From Bacteroidales bacterium WCE2008 (GTDB taxonomy: Bacteria > Bacteroidota > Bacteroidia > Bacteroidales > UBA932): a stretch of 64,000 nt of DNA. The stretch is from the NCBI GenBank assembly GCA_900167925.1, contig FUZM01000003.1:124001-188000 (forward strand), in the 5' to 3' direction. Both the position numbers and the translations under genes were made by a program. Below the pieces are notes generated by a model, which did not search any database, was not told the origin of the DNA, and saw only the letters and a program-made list of their open reading frames with translations. Position 1 is the first letter of the stretch. Each line of letters opens with the position of its first letter. Below, piece after piece: positions 37,366 through 46,319 of the stretch.

Positions 37366-37373
37366 CAAAAATA
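37366..37373 (-). promoter_or_regulatory. candidate -7 box for the nucleoside phosphorylase
   Basis: TATTTTTG on the minus strand, 45 bp before the start; back to back with the DUF4293 promoter. Confidence 0.4.
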
Positions 37374-37394
37374 GGATTTTATTTCGGGATTTCC

Positions 37395-37402
37395 TATTTT
37401 TG
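37395..37402 (+). promoter_or_regulatory. candidate -7 box for the DUF4293 gene
   Basis: TATTTTTG, 26 bp before the ATG at 37429. -33 element unclear. Confidence 0.4.
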
Positions 37403-37428
37403 TATCCCGAATCAAATAAATCAGAATT

Positions 37429-37866
37429 ATGTGGCAAAGAGCTCAGACCCTATATCTCGTGATCGCGACAATACTTACAGGACTAATGTTTTTCATGGAT
37501 AAGGCAATCATCGTCGCCGCCGACGGCAGCGTCGCCCAGACCTTCTCCTTCACCTCATACATCCCGTATGCAATCCTCATCGGAATTGTCACCTGCCTCA
37601 ACCTCCTGGCCCTTACCACCTACAAGATCAGAGTCTTCCAGATGCGCACGGCCGGCCTCGCGGCCATCATCACCCTGGCCCTCCAGATATGGCTCGTCGT
37701 CGATTTCATGAGCACGCACGACCAGATGGTCTTCAGAGTCGCTGCGATCTTCCCTCTCCTCGCGATGATCATGGACATTCTCGCAGTAAGGGGCATATTC
37801 GCAGACGAGATGATCGTCGAAAGCGCATCATCCCTCCGCAAATCCCGCAGAGAACGCAGAAAATAA
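37429..37866 (+). CDS. DUF4293 family membrane protein
   Basis: A 145-residue protein beginning MWQRAQTLYLVIA, the typical opening of DUF4293 in Bacteroidota, with four membrane segments (about 7-24, 45-63, 73-92, 100-118) and a basic C-terminal tail. Function unknown. It abuts the convergent LytTR gene: the stop codons are adjacent at 37866/37867. Confidence 0.85.
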   Translation: MWQRAQTLYLVIATILTGLMFFMDKAIIVAADGSVAQTFSFTSYIPYAILIGIVTCLNLLALTTYKIRVFQMRTAGLAAIITLALQIWLVVDFMSTHDQMVFRVAAIFPLLAMIMDILAVRGIFADEMIVESASSLRKSRRERRK

Positions 37867-38745
37867 TTACTTGCGATTGAACCGGGCCAGAACGTTATCC
37901 ACGTAAGTCTTGGTGACAGGGATGGCCGGGATATAATCATTGTCGAGGTCAAGCTCGTAACCCTCTATCTCCTTGCGGAGGACCTTGACCTTATCCATAT
38001 TGACGATATACTTACGGTTGCAGCGCACCAGACTGCTGCCCTTGAAACTCTCCTCCACAGTCTTCAGACGGCAGCGGAGCATATAATGCGTAAGACCGCC
38101 CTTCGAGTCTATATACCACACCCGGATATAATTGTCTTCCGACTCGATATAATAAAGACTGGCAAGGCTGACAGACATCTTGAGAACCCCGTTATTGTCG
38201 AAAAGGGTAACCTGCTGGACCTTGTTCTCAGGCACAGGAATATCCGAAACCACATTACTGTAGTTCATCAGACGGATAGTCTTGTTCTTGTCGATGATGG
38301 CGAACACCATCCCCGCAATTATATAAGGGATGATAAGGGACACGAAACAATACACGAAGGCATTGAAGAAAATAGCCGCGAACGAATCTCTCTCCAGGCT
38401 GATCACCCCGAGTTCATTACCCTTGATCGAGAAAGCGGTATATACGAGACAGATTATGATCACCTCCGCCAGATTCCACATGACATACTGGAAGAAGGTC
38501 ATCTCGAAAGAATTCCTCGTATAATACATCACCTGTTTGCTCAGGATCACGAACAAAAGACTGATAAGGAAGAACGACGCAGTATATGTAAAAGCCTGCG
38601 ACGTACCCAGGGCAAACCAGGCGTTATGCGAAAACGGAATACTGACAAGCATGAACACCAGCGAGAAAAGCGCCGTAAAGGTTACGGTCACTATAAGCTG
38701 GTATTTAGCGCGGAAGTACTCCGGAATATACTTTCTCTTAGCCAT
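37867..38745 (-). CDS. membrane-anchored LytTR-family DNA-binding regulator
   Basis: A 292-residue protein with four membrane segments in the first 170 residues and a C-terminal LytTR DNA-binding domain (about 190-290: ESEDNYIRVWY, LKTVEESFKGSSLVRCNRKYIVN). No response-regulator receiver or kinase domain, so it may sense a membrane signal directly. The start at 38745 is preferred over 38754 because the -7 box at 38765-38772 would leave almost no leader for the upstream one. Target genes unknown; fabH is divergent from it, 185 bp away. Confidence 0.88.
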   Translation of the reverse strand: MAKRKYIPEYFRAKYQLIVTVTFTALFSLVFMLVSIPFSHNAWFALGTSQAFTYTASFFLISLLFVILSKQVMYYTRNSFEMTFFQYVMWNLAEVIIICLVYTAFSIKGNELGVISLERDSFAAIFFNAFVYCFVSLIIPYIIAGMVFAIIDKNKTIRLMNYSNVVSDIPVPENKVQQVTLFDNNGVLKMSVSLASLYYIESEDNYIRVWYIDSKGGLTHYMLRCRLKTVEESFKGSSLVRCNRKYIVNMDKVKVLRKEIEGYELDLDNDYIPAIPVTKTYVDNVLARFNRK

Positions 38746-38764
38746 ATCACACATTCAAATTATG

Positions 38765-38795
38765 CAAATATAACCTTTTTTCACAGTTCTGCAAC
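38765..38795 (-). promoter_or_regulatory. promoter of the LytTR regulator gene
   Basis: On the minus strand: GTTG (38792-38795), 19-bp spacer, TATATTTG (38765-38772). Confidence 0.5.
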
Positions 38796-38876
38796 CATTA
38801 ATTTCGCCCCCGATAAGGCGATTTCACCCCCAAAACCGCACAAAAGCGTCATAACGCGCGTGTTTACCACATATTT

Positions 38877-38907
38877 TTTTCCATAAAGATAAACTATTAT
38901 ACTTTTG
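38877..38907 (+). promoter_or_regulatory. promoter of fabH
   Basis: TTTT (38877-38880), 19-bp spacer, TACTTTTG (38900-38907), 23 bp before the fabH ATG. Confidence 0.5.
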
Positions 38908-38930
38908 CTGCGTAAAACTCAAAGAAAAAG

Positions 38931-39878
38931 ATGAAGATCCTCGGAACGGGAAGCGCCCTTCCCAAAAAGATTGTAACAAACGACATGCTGTCCGAATTCC
39001 TCGACACCAGCGACGAATGGATCGTTCCAAGGACAGGAATCCACAGCAGACACGTCATCTCTGATGAGCAGATCGAAGACCTCGGCACGGAGGCCGCGCT
39101 CAAAGCGCTCGAGATGTCCGGAGTAAAACCCGAAGACATCGACTATTTCATCTGCTCTAACGTCGTATCCGACTTTATTACTCCGGGACTCAGTTGCGTC
39201 ATCGCATCGAAGATAGGACTCACCTGTCCATGCATCGACATAAACGCCGCATGTCCGGGCTTCATATATGCCCTCGACATCGCGGAGACCCATTACCTGG
39301 CCGGTGCCGTAAAGCATGTACTCATCGTATGTGCCGAAGAGGCCACCAGAATGGTAGACTGGAACGACAGAGCGACCTGCGTCCTCTTCGGAGACGGAGC
39401 CGCCGCCGTCGTTCTCGGCGAAGGCGACAACATCAAGGGACTCAAGCTCCACAGCCAGCCGTCCCCTGACAAGATTGTCATGAAACGCAAACTGATGCCG
39501 ACCCCATATCTTACCAAGACCGACGACGACTTCGCCATGCAGATGAAAGGCCGCGAAGTCTTCAAGTTCGCCGTCCAGGCATCCACGACTGAAGTGGAAG
39601 CCCTTCTCGACGAGCTCAGGATCGACAAGAAGGACGTTGCGTATTATATGGTACATCAGGCCAACCTCAGGATCATCGACGCCATCAAGAACTATCTCGG
39701 CGCAGAAGACGAGAAATTCCCGACCAACATCGGAGACCACGGCAACTCATCCTCGGCCTCATGTCCTATACTCCTCGACGAATACAACCGCAAGGGAGCC
39801 TTCAAGAAAGGTGACCTGCTGGTATTCAGCGCCTTCGGAGCAGGGCTGCTCTCAGGCGTCGCAGTAGTCGAATGGTAA
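38931..39878 (+). CDS. fabH: beta-ketoacyl-ACP synthase III
   Basis: A 315-residue KAS III that starts fatty-acid synthesis by condensing acetyl-CoA or a branched primer with malonyl-ACP. The triad is visible: Cys108 (NAACPGF), His242 (VHQANLRI) and Asn272 (GNSSSAS). DTSDEWIVPRTGI near the N-terminus is typical. It is separated from fabK by 47 bp with another -7 box, so the cluster fabH, fabK-fabF-fabZ may have two transcripts. The usual plsX/rpmF neighbours are not present. Confidence 0.95.
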   Translation: MKILGTGSALPKKIVTNDMLSEFLDTSDEWIVPRTGIHSRHVISDEQIEDLGTEAALKALEMSGVKPEDIDYFICSNVVSDFITPGLSCVIASKIGLTCPCIDINAACPGFIYALDIAETHYLAGAVKHVLIVCAEEATRMVDWNDRATCVLFGDGAAAVVLGEGDNIKGLKLHSQPSPDKIVMKRKLMPTPYLTKTDDDFAMQMKGREVFKFAVQASTTEVEALLDELRIDKKDVAYYMVHQANLRIIDAIKNYLGAEDEKFPTNIGDHGNSSSASCPILLDEYNRKGAFKKGDLLVFSAFGAGLLSGVAVVEW

Positions 39879-39892
39879 CAAAAAATAATTCT

Positions 39893-39900
39893 TATATTTG
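39893..39900 (+). promoter_or_regulatory. candidate -7 box for fabK-fabF-fabZ
   Basis: TATATTTG in the 47-bp gap between fabH and fabK, 25 bp before the fabK start. No -33 TTTG is evident. Confidence 0.45.
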
Positions 39901-39925
39901 CACGTTGTAATAAAACCTCATAATC

Positions 39926-40873
39926 ATGATTAAAAGCAAAATTTGTGATATTCTCGGCATACAGTACCCTATCTTCCAGGGTGGTATGGCCTGGATAGCA
40001 GATGCAAAACTTGCCGCCGCAGTATCGAACGCAGGCGGCCTCGGAATCATTTCGTCCATCAACTTCGGCACAGAAGCCGTCAGGGCGGAAATCCGCAAAT
40101 GCCGTGAACTGACCGACAAGCCTTTCGGTGTCAACATCATGCTTATGGCACCTAACGCTGCTGAAGTAGCCGATATGGTAATCGAAGAAGGAGTCAAAAT
40201 CCTCACCACAGGAGCAGGCTCCCCAAGTCCATACATGGAAAAATGGAAAGCAGCAGGAATCAAAGTCATTCCTGTAGTCGCTTCAGTAGCATATGCACTC
40301 AAGATGCAGGAACTCGGCGCAACAGCCGTAATCGCAGAAGGAGCAGAATCAGGCGGTCACATCGGTGACATCCATACGATGGCCCTCGTTCCTCAGATCA
40401 TCGACGCCCTCGACATCCCTGTGATGGCAGCCGGCGGTATCTTCGACGGCAGAGGCGCAGCAGCAGCCTTCATGCTCGGAGCATGCGGCGTCCAGGTAGG
40501 AACCAGATTCCTCATCGCTGACGAATGCCACATCCACGAAAATTACAAAGAGCGCCTTATCAAGGCTACAGAAATAGGCACAATTGTTACAGGAAAGTCT
40601 CTCGGAGACGCCTGCCGCAGCCTCAAGACCCCATTCTCAAAGAAATTCTTCAAGATGGAATACGACCCGGCAATCCCTAACGAGGAAGTCCTCAAATTCG
40701 GAACCGGAGCCGTGCGCAAAGCCGTATTCGACGGAAACATCAACGAAGGAAGCATGCTTGCGGGCGAGGTAGCCGGAATGATCAAGAAGAAAGAAACCGC
40801 CGCTGAAATAGTTCAGGATATAATTGGAGGAGCCGAAAAGCTTATGGCCGGCGCCAAAGACCTCCTTTACTAA
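39926..40873 (+). CDS. fabK: enoyl-ACP reductase II (FMN-dependent)
   Basis: A 315-residue TIM-barrel flavoprotein of the FabK/nitronate-monooxygenase family. QYPIFQGGMAWIADAKLAAA, SNAGGLGII, EGAESGGHIG and AAGGIFDGRG are signatures for FabK. Its place between fabH and fabF indicates enoyl-ACP reduction in fatty-acid elongation rather than nitronate oxidation. No FabI is in the window, so this may be the main reductase, which would predict triclosan tolerance (inference). Confidence 0.92.
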   Translation: MIKSKICDILGIQYPIFQGGMAWIADAKLAAAVSNAGGLGIISSINFGTEAVRAEIRKCRELTDKPFGVNIMLMAPNAAEVADMVIEEGVKILTTGAGSPSPYMEKWKAAGIKVIPVVASVAYALKMQELGATAVIAEGAESGGHIGDIHTMALVPQIIDALDIPVMAAGGIFDGRGAAAAFMLGACGVQVGTRFLIADECHIHENYKERLIKATEIGTIVTGKSLGDACRSLKTPFSKKFFKMEYDPAIPNEEVLKFGTGAVRKAVFDGNINEGSMLAGEVAGMIKKKETAAEIVQDIIGGAEKLMAGAKDLLY

Positions 40874-40876
40874 TAA

Positions 40877-42145
40877 ATGAATATGGAAAATAAAAGAGTA
40901 GTTGTAACAGGTATGGGAGTCGTTTCCTCAATCGGAAATGACGTTCCTACATTCTGGAAAAACCTCCTTGACGGAGTTTGCGGAATCGAGCTCATCGACT
41001 CATTCCCGACAGACAACCTCCCTGTCAAGATTGCCGGAAAGGTAAAGAATTTCGAGGCTGAAAAATACGGCATGGACAAACCGTTCATCCGCAAGCAGGA
41101 CCTCTTCACCCAATATGGTGTTGCTGCCGCATATCAGGCAATGGAAGACGCCGGACTTCACTCCGACGGCGAGAACAAGAACATTGACCCATTCAGACTC
41201 GGCGTTTATGTCGGCTCCGGTATCGGCGGATTCGAAGTACAGTTCCGCGAGACCGCCAAGATGATCGAAGACCCGTCAGGACAGTGGATTTCTCCACTCT
41301 TCATCCCGACAATGATCTCCAACATCGCTGCCGGCCACATCGCAATCAAGCACAACGCCCAGGGTCCATGTCTCGACATCGTGACAGCCTGCGCGACATC
41401 GTCCCACTGCCTCGGAGAGGCCATGAGAGCGATCCGCCACGGCTACGCTGACGCAATCATCGCCGGAGGCTGCGAGAACGCCACAATTCCTCTCGGAATC
41501 GCCGGCTTCGCCAACGCCAAGGCCCTTTCCAGAGCTGAAGATCCAAAATACGCATCCCTCCCGTTCAACAAGAACAGACAGGGCTTCGTCATGGGCGACG
41601 GCGCCGGAATCCTCGTACTCGAGGAGTATGAACATGCAAAAGCCCGCGGCGCCAAGATCTACGGCGAGATGGTCGGATACGGCAACACCTGCGACGCCTA
41701 CCACTCTACCGCCCCAAGGCCGGACGGCACGACCCAGGCAAAATGTATCAATCTCGCCCTCGAAGAGGCCGGATTTGACGAGAAGAAGGACAACCTTTAC
41801 ATCAATGCCCACGGTACCGGAACCCACCTCAACGACGTAGCTGAGACTACAGCCTACAAGATCGCCCTCGGCGACTTCGCATACAAGGCCCATATCAGCT
41901 CTATCAAGTCGATGACCGGTCACATGTTCGGAGCCGCAGGCGCAGCAGAAGCTATCGCGACTGTGCTTGCCCTCAAGAACGGAATCATTCCTCCGACAAT
42001 CAACCTCGACTGCCCGGATCCGGAATGCGACCTCGACTACACTCCTAACAAGGCCCTCAAGAGCGACATTACCCTCGGTATCTCCGACTCCCTCGGATTC
42101 GGCGGTCACGACGCATGTATCGCCTTCAGACCTTACAAGGACTAA
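40877..42145 (+). CDS. fabF: beta-ketoacyl-ACP synthase II
   Basis: A 422-residue KAS II elongating acyl-ACP. Active-site Cys172 lies in DIVTACATSSHC; the two histidines are in NAHGTGT and SMTGHMFG. Start at 40877, 3 bp after fabK, though a second ATG two codons later is possible. Followed 28 bp later by fabZ. One of the best-conserved genes in the cluster. Confidence 0.96.
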   Translation: MNMENKRVVVTGMGVVSSIGNDVPTFWKNLLDGVCGIELIDSFPTDNLPVKIAGKVKNFEAEKYGMDKPFIRKQDLFTQYGVAAAYQAMEDAGLHSDGENKNIDPFRLGVYVGSGIGGFEVQFRETAKMIEDPSGQWISPLFIPTMISNIAAGHIAIKHNAQGPCLDIVTACATSSHCLGEAMRAIRHGYADAIIAGGCENATIPLGIAGFANAKALSRAEDPKYASLPFNKNRQGFVMGDGAGILVLEEYEHAKARGAKIYGEMVGYGNTCDAYHSTAPRPDGTTQAKCINLALEEAGFDEKKDNLYINAHGTGTHLNDVAETTAYKIALGDFAYKAHISSIKSMTGHMFGAAGAAEAIATVLALKNGIIPPTINLDCPDPECDLDYTPNKALKSDITLGISDSLGFGGHDACIAFRPYKD

Positions 42146-42173
42146 ATATAGAACGGACTAAAACCAAACCAAG

Positions 42174-42596
42174 ATGAACAAAGAAGAAATCAAGCAGTTC
42201 CTGCCGCACAGAGAGCCGATGCTTCTCGTTGAAGAGTGCGATATGGACGAGAACGGCGTAGGACACGCCAAATACCGCATCAAGGAAGACGAGTTCTTCA
42301 CAAGAGGGCACTTCCCTGGCAACCCTATCGTACCTGGAGTTATCCAGTGCGAGATCATGGCCCAGAGTTGCGCCGTCCTCGTCAAGGACGACATCCCGGG
42401 GCACATCACCCTCTATGCCGGAATCGACAAGGTACGTTTCAAGAACGTAGTAAAGCCAGGCGACCTCTGCGAGATTACCTGCCAGCTCCTTGAGAAGAGA
42501 GCCAATCTCTACTTCTGCAGCGCCAAGCTCGAAGTCGGAGGAAAGCTCTGCTGCAAAGGCGAAATCACTTTCGCTCTTGTACCTATCCAGCAGTAA
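42174..42596 (+). CDS. fabZ: 3-hydroxyacyl-ACP dehydratase
   Basis: A 140-residue hot-dog dehydratase. The catalytic pair is intact: His46 in RGHFPGNPIVPG and Glu60 in CEIMAQ. FLPHREPMLLVE is the usual N-terminal motif. As LpxC here has no fused FabZ, this gene is the only complete dehydratase in the window and presumably serves bulk fatty-acid synthesis. A strong terminator follows at 42616-42646, closing the fab cluster. A paralogue without the His is at 54050-54529. Confidence 0.95.
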   Translation: MNKEEIKQFLPHREPMLLVEECDMDENGVGHAKYRIKEDEFFTRGHFPGNPIVPGVIQCEIMAQSCAVLVKDDIPGHITLYAGIDKVRFKNVVKPGDLCEITCQLLEKRANLYFCSAKLEVGGKLCCKGEITFALVPIQQ

Positions 42597-42615
42597 ACTG
42601 CATGTTCATATAATT

Positions 42616-42646
42616 GCCGGCAGCCTGAAAAGGCCGCCGGCTTTTT
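42616..42646 (+). terminator. intrinsic terminator after fabZ
   Basis: GCCGGCAGCCT, loop GAAA, AGGCCGCCGGC, one mismatch in the 11-bp stem, then five T. It ends the fab cluster. Confidence 0.85.
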
Positions 42647-42663
42647 GTTATCCAAAATATTCG

Positions 42664-42671
42664 TATCTTTG
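42664..42671 (+). promoter_or_regulatory. candidate -7 box for the GNAT-like gene
   Basis: TATCTTTG, 29 bp before the ATG at 42701 and just after the fabZ terminator. -33 TTTG lies at a poor distance. Confidence 0.45.
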
Positions 42672-42700
42672 CAGTCTGTATTGCATCTTTTATCAGAGAA

Positions 42701-43822
42701 ATGACAAGGTACAAGATAATCGAAGCGGCAGACAGACGCGACATACGCAGATTCGTCCGGTTCCCCGACGACCTGTACAGAAATTGCGGACAATATGTCC
42801 CACCGCTTCACAAAGACCAGATAAACTCTCTGACGAAAGTATCGACGCTAAGCTACTGCAAAAGGAAAATGTGGCTGGCTCTAGACGGGAAAAAGATTGT
42901 CGGCAGGATATGTGCCATGGTCAATCCCCGTTACAACGAGCTCTACGGCAAGAAACGAGCCCGATTTGGCTGGTTCGACACCGTCAATGACATTGAAGTA
43001 GCGAGACTTCTGCTGGAGACAGCCGAAGACTGGGCAAGGCAGCAGGGAATGACGGAGATCCACGGTCCCCTCTACTACAACACCCTCGGCAAGCAGGGCA
43101 TGCTCGTAGAAGGCTTCGACCACCTTCCGGTCTTCAACACCCTCTACAACTACAGCTACTACCCGGACTTCGTCGAAAGACTCGGATACAGAAAAGAATG
43201 CGACTGGCTGGAATACAGGATGGCGGCCTCCCAGGACGTTCCGGAAAGGATACGCATGGGCTCCGACAGACTGACAGAAAGATACAGGCTCCACGAATGC
43301 GACATCGACGTCCTCAAAAAGGACAAGGCCCAGATCAGGAAATTCTTCCGGGCCTACAACGAAAGCTTCGCCGGGAACGTGCAGAACTTCATCCCCTTCA
43401 CCGATGAAGAGATAGAAGAAGAAGCCGCGGCCTTCATTCCGTTCCTCAGCAACAGGACCTCTGTCGTACTGATGGACGAAAACAACGAACTGGCAGCCTT
43501 CGGAATCACCATCCCGGACCTGTCCGGAGCCTTCCGGAGAGCAAAGGGAAAGCTATTCCCGACCGGCTGGCTGCACCTTCTGAGAGCTCTGAGGAACTAT
43601 GAGACAATGGACCTCATGCTGACAGGAGCAGTGCCCAAGTGGCAGAACACAGGGATATCCGCAGTAGTGCACTGCAGGATGTCCGAAAGATACAAGGCGC
43701 TCGGCTGCAAGTGGGCGATCGCCAACCCCCAGATAGAGACCAACATAGCGGTCAACGTATGGGCCAAATATGGCGTCAGCGAAATATATAACCGACGCCG
43801 CTGTTACATTAAAGAAATCTGA
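42701..43822 (+). CDS. GNAT-like protein of unknown function
   Basis: A 373-residue cytosolic protein. The [19 protein letters not shown] opening and the [30 protein letters not shown] and TDEE segments are features of a large Bacteroidota protein group with tandem GNAT-like folds; the C-terminal half has [20 protein letters not shown]. No substrate can be proposed. It has its own -7 box and precedes prfA by 8 bp, so it may be co-transcribed with prfA-queF. Confidence 0.7.
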   Translation: MTRYKIIEAADRRDIRRFVRFPDDLYRNCGQYVPPLHKDQINSLTKVSTLSYCKRKMWLALDGKKIVGRICAMVNPRYNELYGKKRARFGWFDTVNDIEVARLLLETAEDWARQQGMTEIHGPLYYNTLGKQGMLVEGFDHLPVFNTLYNYSYYPDFVERLGYRKECDWLEYRMAASQDVPERIRMGSDRLTERYRLHECDIDVLKKDKAQIRKFFRAYNESFAGNVQNFIPFTDEEIEEEAAAFIPFLSNRTSVVLMDENNELAAFGITIPDLSGAFRRAKGKLFPTGWLHLLRALRNYETMDLMLTGAVPKWQNTGISAVVHCRMSERYKALGCKWAIANPQIETNIAVNVWAKYGVSEIYNRRRCYIKEI

Positions 43823-43830
43823 TACAGAAT

Positions 43831-44925
43831 ATGGCAGAAAACTCACTTTTGGAGAAGGTTCTCAGCCTTCAGGAAAGATACGGAAAGCTTCAGGAGCAGC
43901 TCGCTGATCCCGAGGTAATGTCCGACATGAAGAAATTCGTCCAGCTCAACAAGGACTACAAGGAACTTGAGCCTATCATCAAGGCCGGACTGGAATATAA
44001 GAAAATGGTGGAAGAACTTGCTTCTGCCAAGGATATTCTCATAAACGAGAAAGACGACGAGCTCAAGGAGATGGCCCGCGCGGAGATCGCCGAGATTGAG
44101 CCTAAGCTGCCGGACATGGAGCAGAACATCAAGCTCCTCCTCATCCCTGCTGACCCGGACGACGGCAAGAACGCGATGATAGAGATCCGTGGCGGTACCG
44201 GCGGCGACGAGGCTGCCATCTTCGCAGGAGACCTCTTCAGGATGTATTCCAAGTTTGCGGAGAGCCGCGGCTGGAAGCTCGAGGTCACCGACCAGGCTCC
44301 AGGCACGTCCGGAGGATACAAGCAGATCGTGTTCAAGCTCTCAAGCAGCACCGACGGGGTCTATGGCATCATGAAATATGAGTCCGGAGTCCACCGCGTG
44401 CAGCGTGTCCCTCAGACCGAGACCCAGGGCAGGATCCAGACCTCAGCAGCGTCCGTTGCAGTATTCCCAGAGGCCGGAGAGTTCGACATCGAGCTCAACA
44501 TGAGCGATATCCGCAAGGATACCTTCTGTTCTTCAGGACCTGGAGGCCAGGGCGTGAACACCACCTACTCGGCCGTCCGACTCACCCACATCCCTTCAGG
44601 AATCGTGGTACAGTGCCAGGAGGAGCGTTCCCAGCTCAAGAACCTCGACCGCGCCATGGAAGAGCTCCGAACCAGGCTCTACAACATGGAACACCAGAAA
44701 TATCTCGACGAGATCGCATCAAAGCGTAAGACAATGGTTTCCACCGGAGACCGTTCCGCCAAGATCCGTACATACAACTATCCACAGTCCCGCGTTACCG
44801 ACCACCGTATCAACTGGACCATGTACAACCTGCCTGTATTCATGGACGGAGACATCCAGGAATGCATCGACCAGCTGACGATCGCCGAGAACGCCGAGCG
44901 ACTCAAAGAAGCAGGAGAAGAATAG
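43831..44925 (+). CDS. prfA: peptide chain release factor 1
   Basis: A 364-residue RF1 that ends translation at UAA/UAG. The GGQ motif is at 238-240 ([16 protein letters not shown]) and the codon-reading tripeptide region reads [11 protein letters not shown], i.e. P-Q-T as in RF1 (RF2 has SPF). Coiled-coil N-terminal domain is about 1-100. The queF start lies 2 bp downstream. Confidence 0.96.
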   Translation: MAENSLLEKVLSLQERYGKLQEQLADPEVMSDMKKFVQLNKDYKELEPIIKAGLEYKKMVEELASAKDILINEKDDELKEMARAEIAEIEPKLPDMEQNIKLLLIPADPDDGKNAMIEIRGGTGGDEAAIFAGDLFRMYSKFAESRGWKLEVTDQAPGTSGGYKQIVFKLSSSTDGVYGIMKYESGVHRVQRVPQTETQGRIQTSAASVAVFPEAGEFDIELNMSDIRKDTFCSSGPGGQGVNTTYSAVRLTHIPSGIVVQCQEERSQLKNLDRAMEELRTRLYNMEHQKYLDEIASKRKTMVSTGDRSAKIRTYNYPQSRVTDHRINWTMYNLPVFMDGDIQECIDQLTIAENAERLKEAGEE

Positions 44926-44927
44926 TC

Positions 44928-45389
44928 ATGGCAGAAGGAAGAGAACTGGAAGGGCTCCATGCCCTCGGAAAAAAGACGGAATACCGTCAGGATTATGCTC
45001 CGGAAGTGCTCGAGACCTTCGTCAACAAGCACCAGGACAACGATTACTGGGTAAGGTTCAACTGCCCGGAGTTCACATCCCTGTGCCCTATCACGGGCCA
45101 GCCTGACTTCGCCGAAATCAGGATCAGCTATGTTCCGGATGTCCGCATGGTTGAGAGCAAGAGCCTTAAGCTCTACCTCTTCAGTTTCCGCAACCACGGA
45201 GACTTCCACGAGGACTGCGTCAACAAGATCATGAAGGACTTGATCAAGCTCATGGAGCCTAAGTACATCGAGGTGACGGGGTTGTTTACCCCTCGCGGCG
45301 GCATCTCAATCTTCCCGTACGCCAACTACGGCCGTCCGGGCACCAAATGGGAAAAGCTCGCCGAGCAGCGCCTCGCCACTCACGAATAA
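44928..45389 (+). CDS. queF: 7-cyano-7-deazaguanine reductase
   Basis: A 153-residue NADPH-dependent nitrile reductase converting preQ0 to preQ1 in queuosine synthesis. Short, single-domain (type I) form with Cys53 ([13 protein letters not shown]) and the following Asp60, and the [20 protein letters not shown] segment. Start at 44928, directly after the prfA stop; a longer upstream frame belongs to prfA overlap and is not used. A two-way terminator follows. Confidence 0.95.
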   Translation: MAEGRELEGLHALGKKTEYRQDYAPEVLETFVNKHQDNDYWVRFNCPEFTSLCPITGQPDFAEIRISYVPDVRMVESKSLKLYLFSFRNHGDFHEDCVNKIMKDLIKLMEPKYIEVTGLFTPRGGISIFPYANYGRPGTKWEKLAEQRLATHE

Positions 45390-45393
45390 AAGA

Positions 45394-45420
45394 AAAAGGA
45401 CTCTGAATCAGAGTCCTTTT
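45394..45420. terminator. bidirectional terminator between queF and mazG
   Basis: AAAAGGACTCTGA pairs with TCAGAGTCCTTTT: a perfect 13-bp stem, T-rich on one side and A-rich on the other, so it can work in both directions. It covers the mazG stop codon at 45408-45410. Confidence 0.8.
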
Positions 45421-46229
45421 CTTTTTCCTTCGTCCCAGATGGCGTCCATCTCGGCGAGGGTCATGTCCGACAGCAGCCGGCCCTCCTTGATCGTATGGTC
45501 CTCCAGATATGTAAACCGGCGGCGGAATTTCTCGCATGTCCTGCTGAGCGCCACCTCCGGGTCGATCCCGTAGAGTCTCGCAGCATTGATGACGGCGAAC
45601 ATGAAATCGCCCATCTCTTCCTCGGCCCTGTCGAATGCGGCGGCCCTTTCCTTGTCGCCGGCCGCGGCATCCATGGCCTCGAGCTCCGCCTGGTACTCGC
45701 CCATCTCCTCCTTCACCTTGTCCCAGACCTGGCTCTTCTCCTCCCAGTCAAACCCCACGTCACGGGCCTTGCGCTGCATCTGCATGGCCTTGAGCACTCC
45801 CGGAGCCGATTTCGGCACTCCGTCCAGAATATGCCTCTGGCCTCCGTTCTCCTTGCGCTTGCGCAGCTCCCAGTTCTCGGCCACCGACTTCGCGTCAGCC
45901 TCGAACCCGTCAGAGAACACATGAGGATGCCTGAAGACCATCTTTTCGCACTCCTTCTCGGCGATATCCCCGATATCGTACTTTCCCTCCTCTTCGGCGA
46001 TCTTCGCGTAGAACACCACATGCAGCAGCAGGTCTCCGAGCTCTTTTTCAAGGTCGGCATCATTCTTCTGCAGCACGGCATCGCTGAGTTCGAAAACCTC
46101 TTCCAGAGTAAGCGGACGGAGAGTGTCTATGGTCTGCGCGCCGTTCCATGGACAGCCTGTCCTGAGCTTGTCCATTATATCCAATAATCGGCCTATTCCG
46201 GCCAGTTTTTCTTCTTTAGTATGCATCAT
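45408..46229 (-). CDS. mazG: nucleoside triphosphate pyrophosphohydrolase MazG
   Basis: A 273-residue protein with two MazG domains: the N-terminal with LRTGCPWNGAQT (usually CPWDxxQT, here Asn for Asp) and EEVFELSDAV; and the C-terminal with EEMGEYQAELEA and EEEMGDFMFAVINAARLYGIDPE. It hydrolyses abnormal or excess NTPs. The two start codons in a row (46229, 46226) are equivalent. Its stop lies in the two-way terminator shared with queF. Confidence 0.95.
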   Translation of the reverse strand: MMHTKEEKLAGIGRLLDIMDKLRTGCPWNGAQTIDTLRPLTLEEVFELSDAVLQKNDADLEKELGDLLLHVVFYAKIAEEEGKYDIGDIAEKECEKMVFRHPHVFSDGFEADAKSVAENWELRKRKENGGQRHILDGVPKSAPGVLKAMQMQRKARDVGFDWEEKSQVWDKVKEEMGEYQAELEAMDAAAGDKERAAAFDRAEEEMGDFMFAVINAARLYGIDPEVALSRTCEKFRRRFTYLEDHTIKEGRLLSDMTLAEMDAIWDEGKRKGL

Positions 46230-46319
46230 GTCAATCGTATTGCGTGCAAATTTAAGAAAAAAGCCTCATCTTTGGACTATTATTTGCAATCACTGGTATA
46301 AACCAGAAAATTTAAGACC

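Noticed and set aside
42689..42701. GNAT-like gene starting upstream of 42701
   Set aside because: The -7 box at 42664-42671 and the absence of an upstream in-frame ATG favour 42701.
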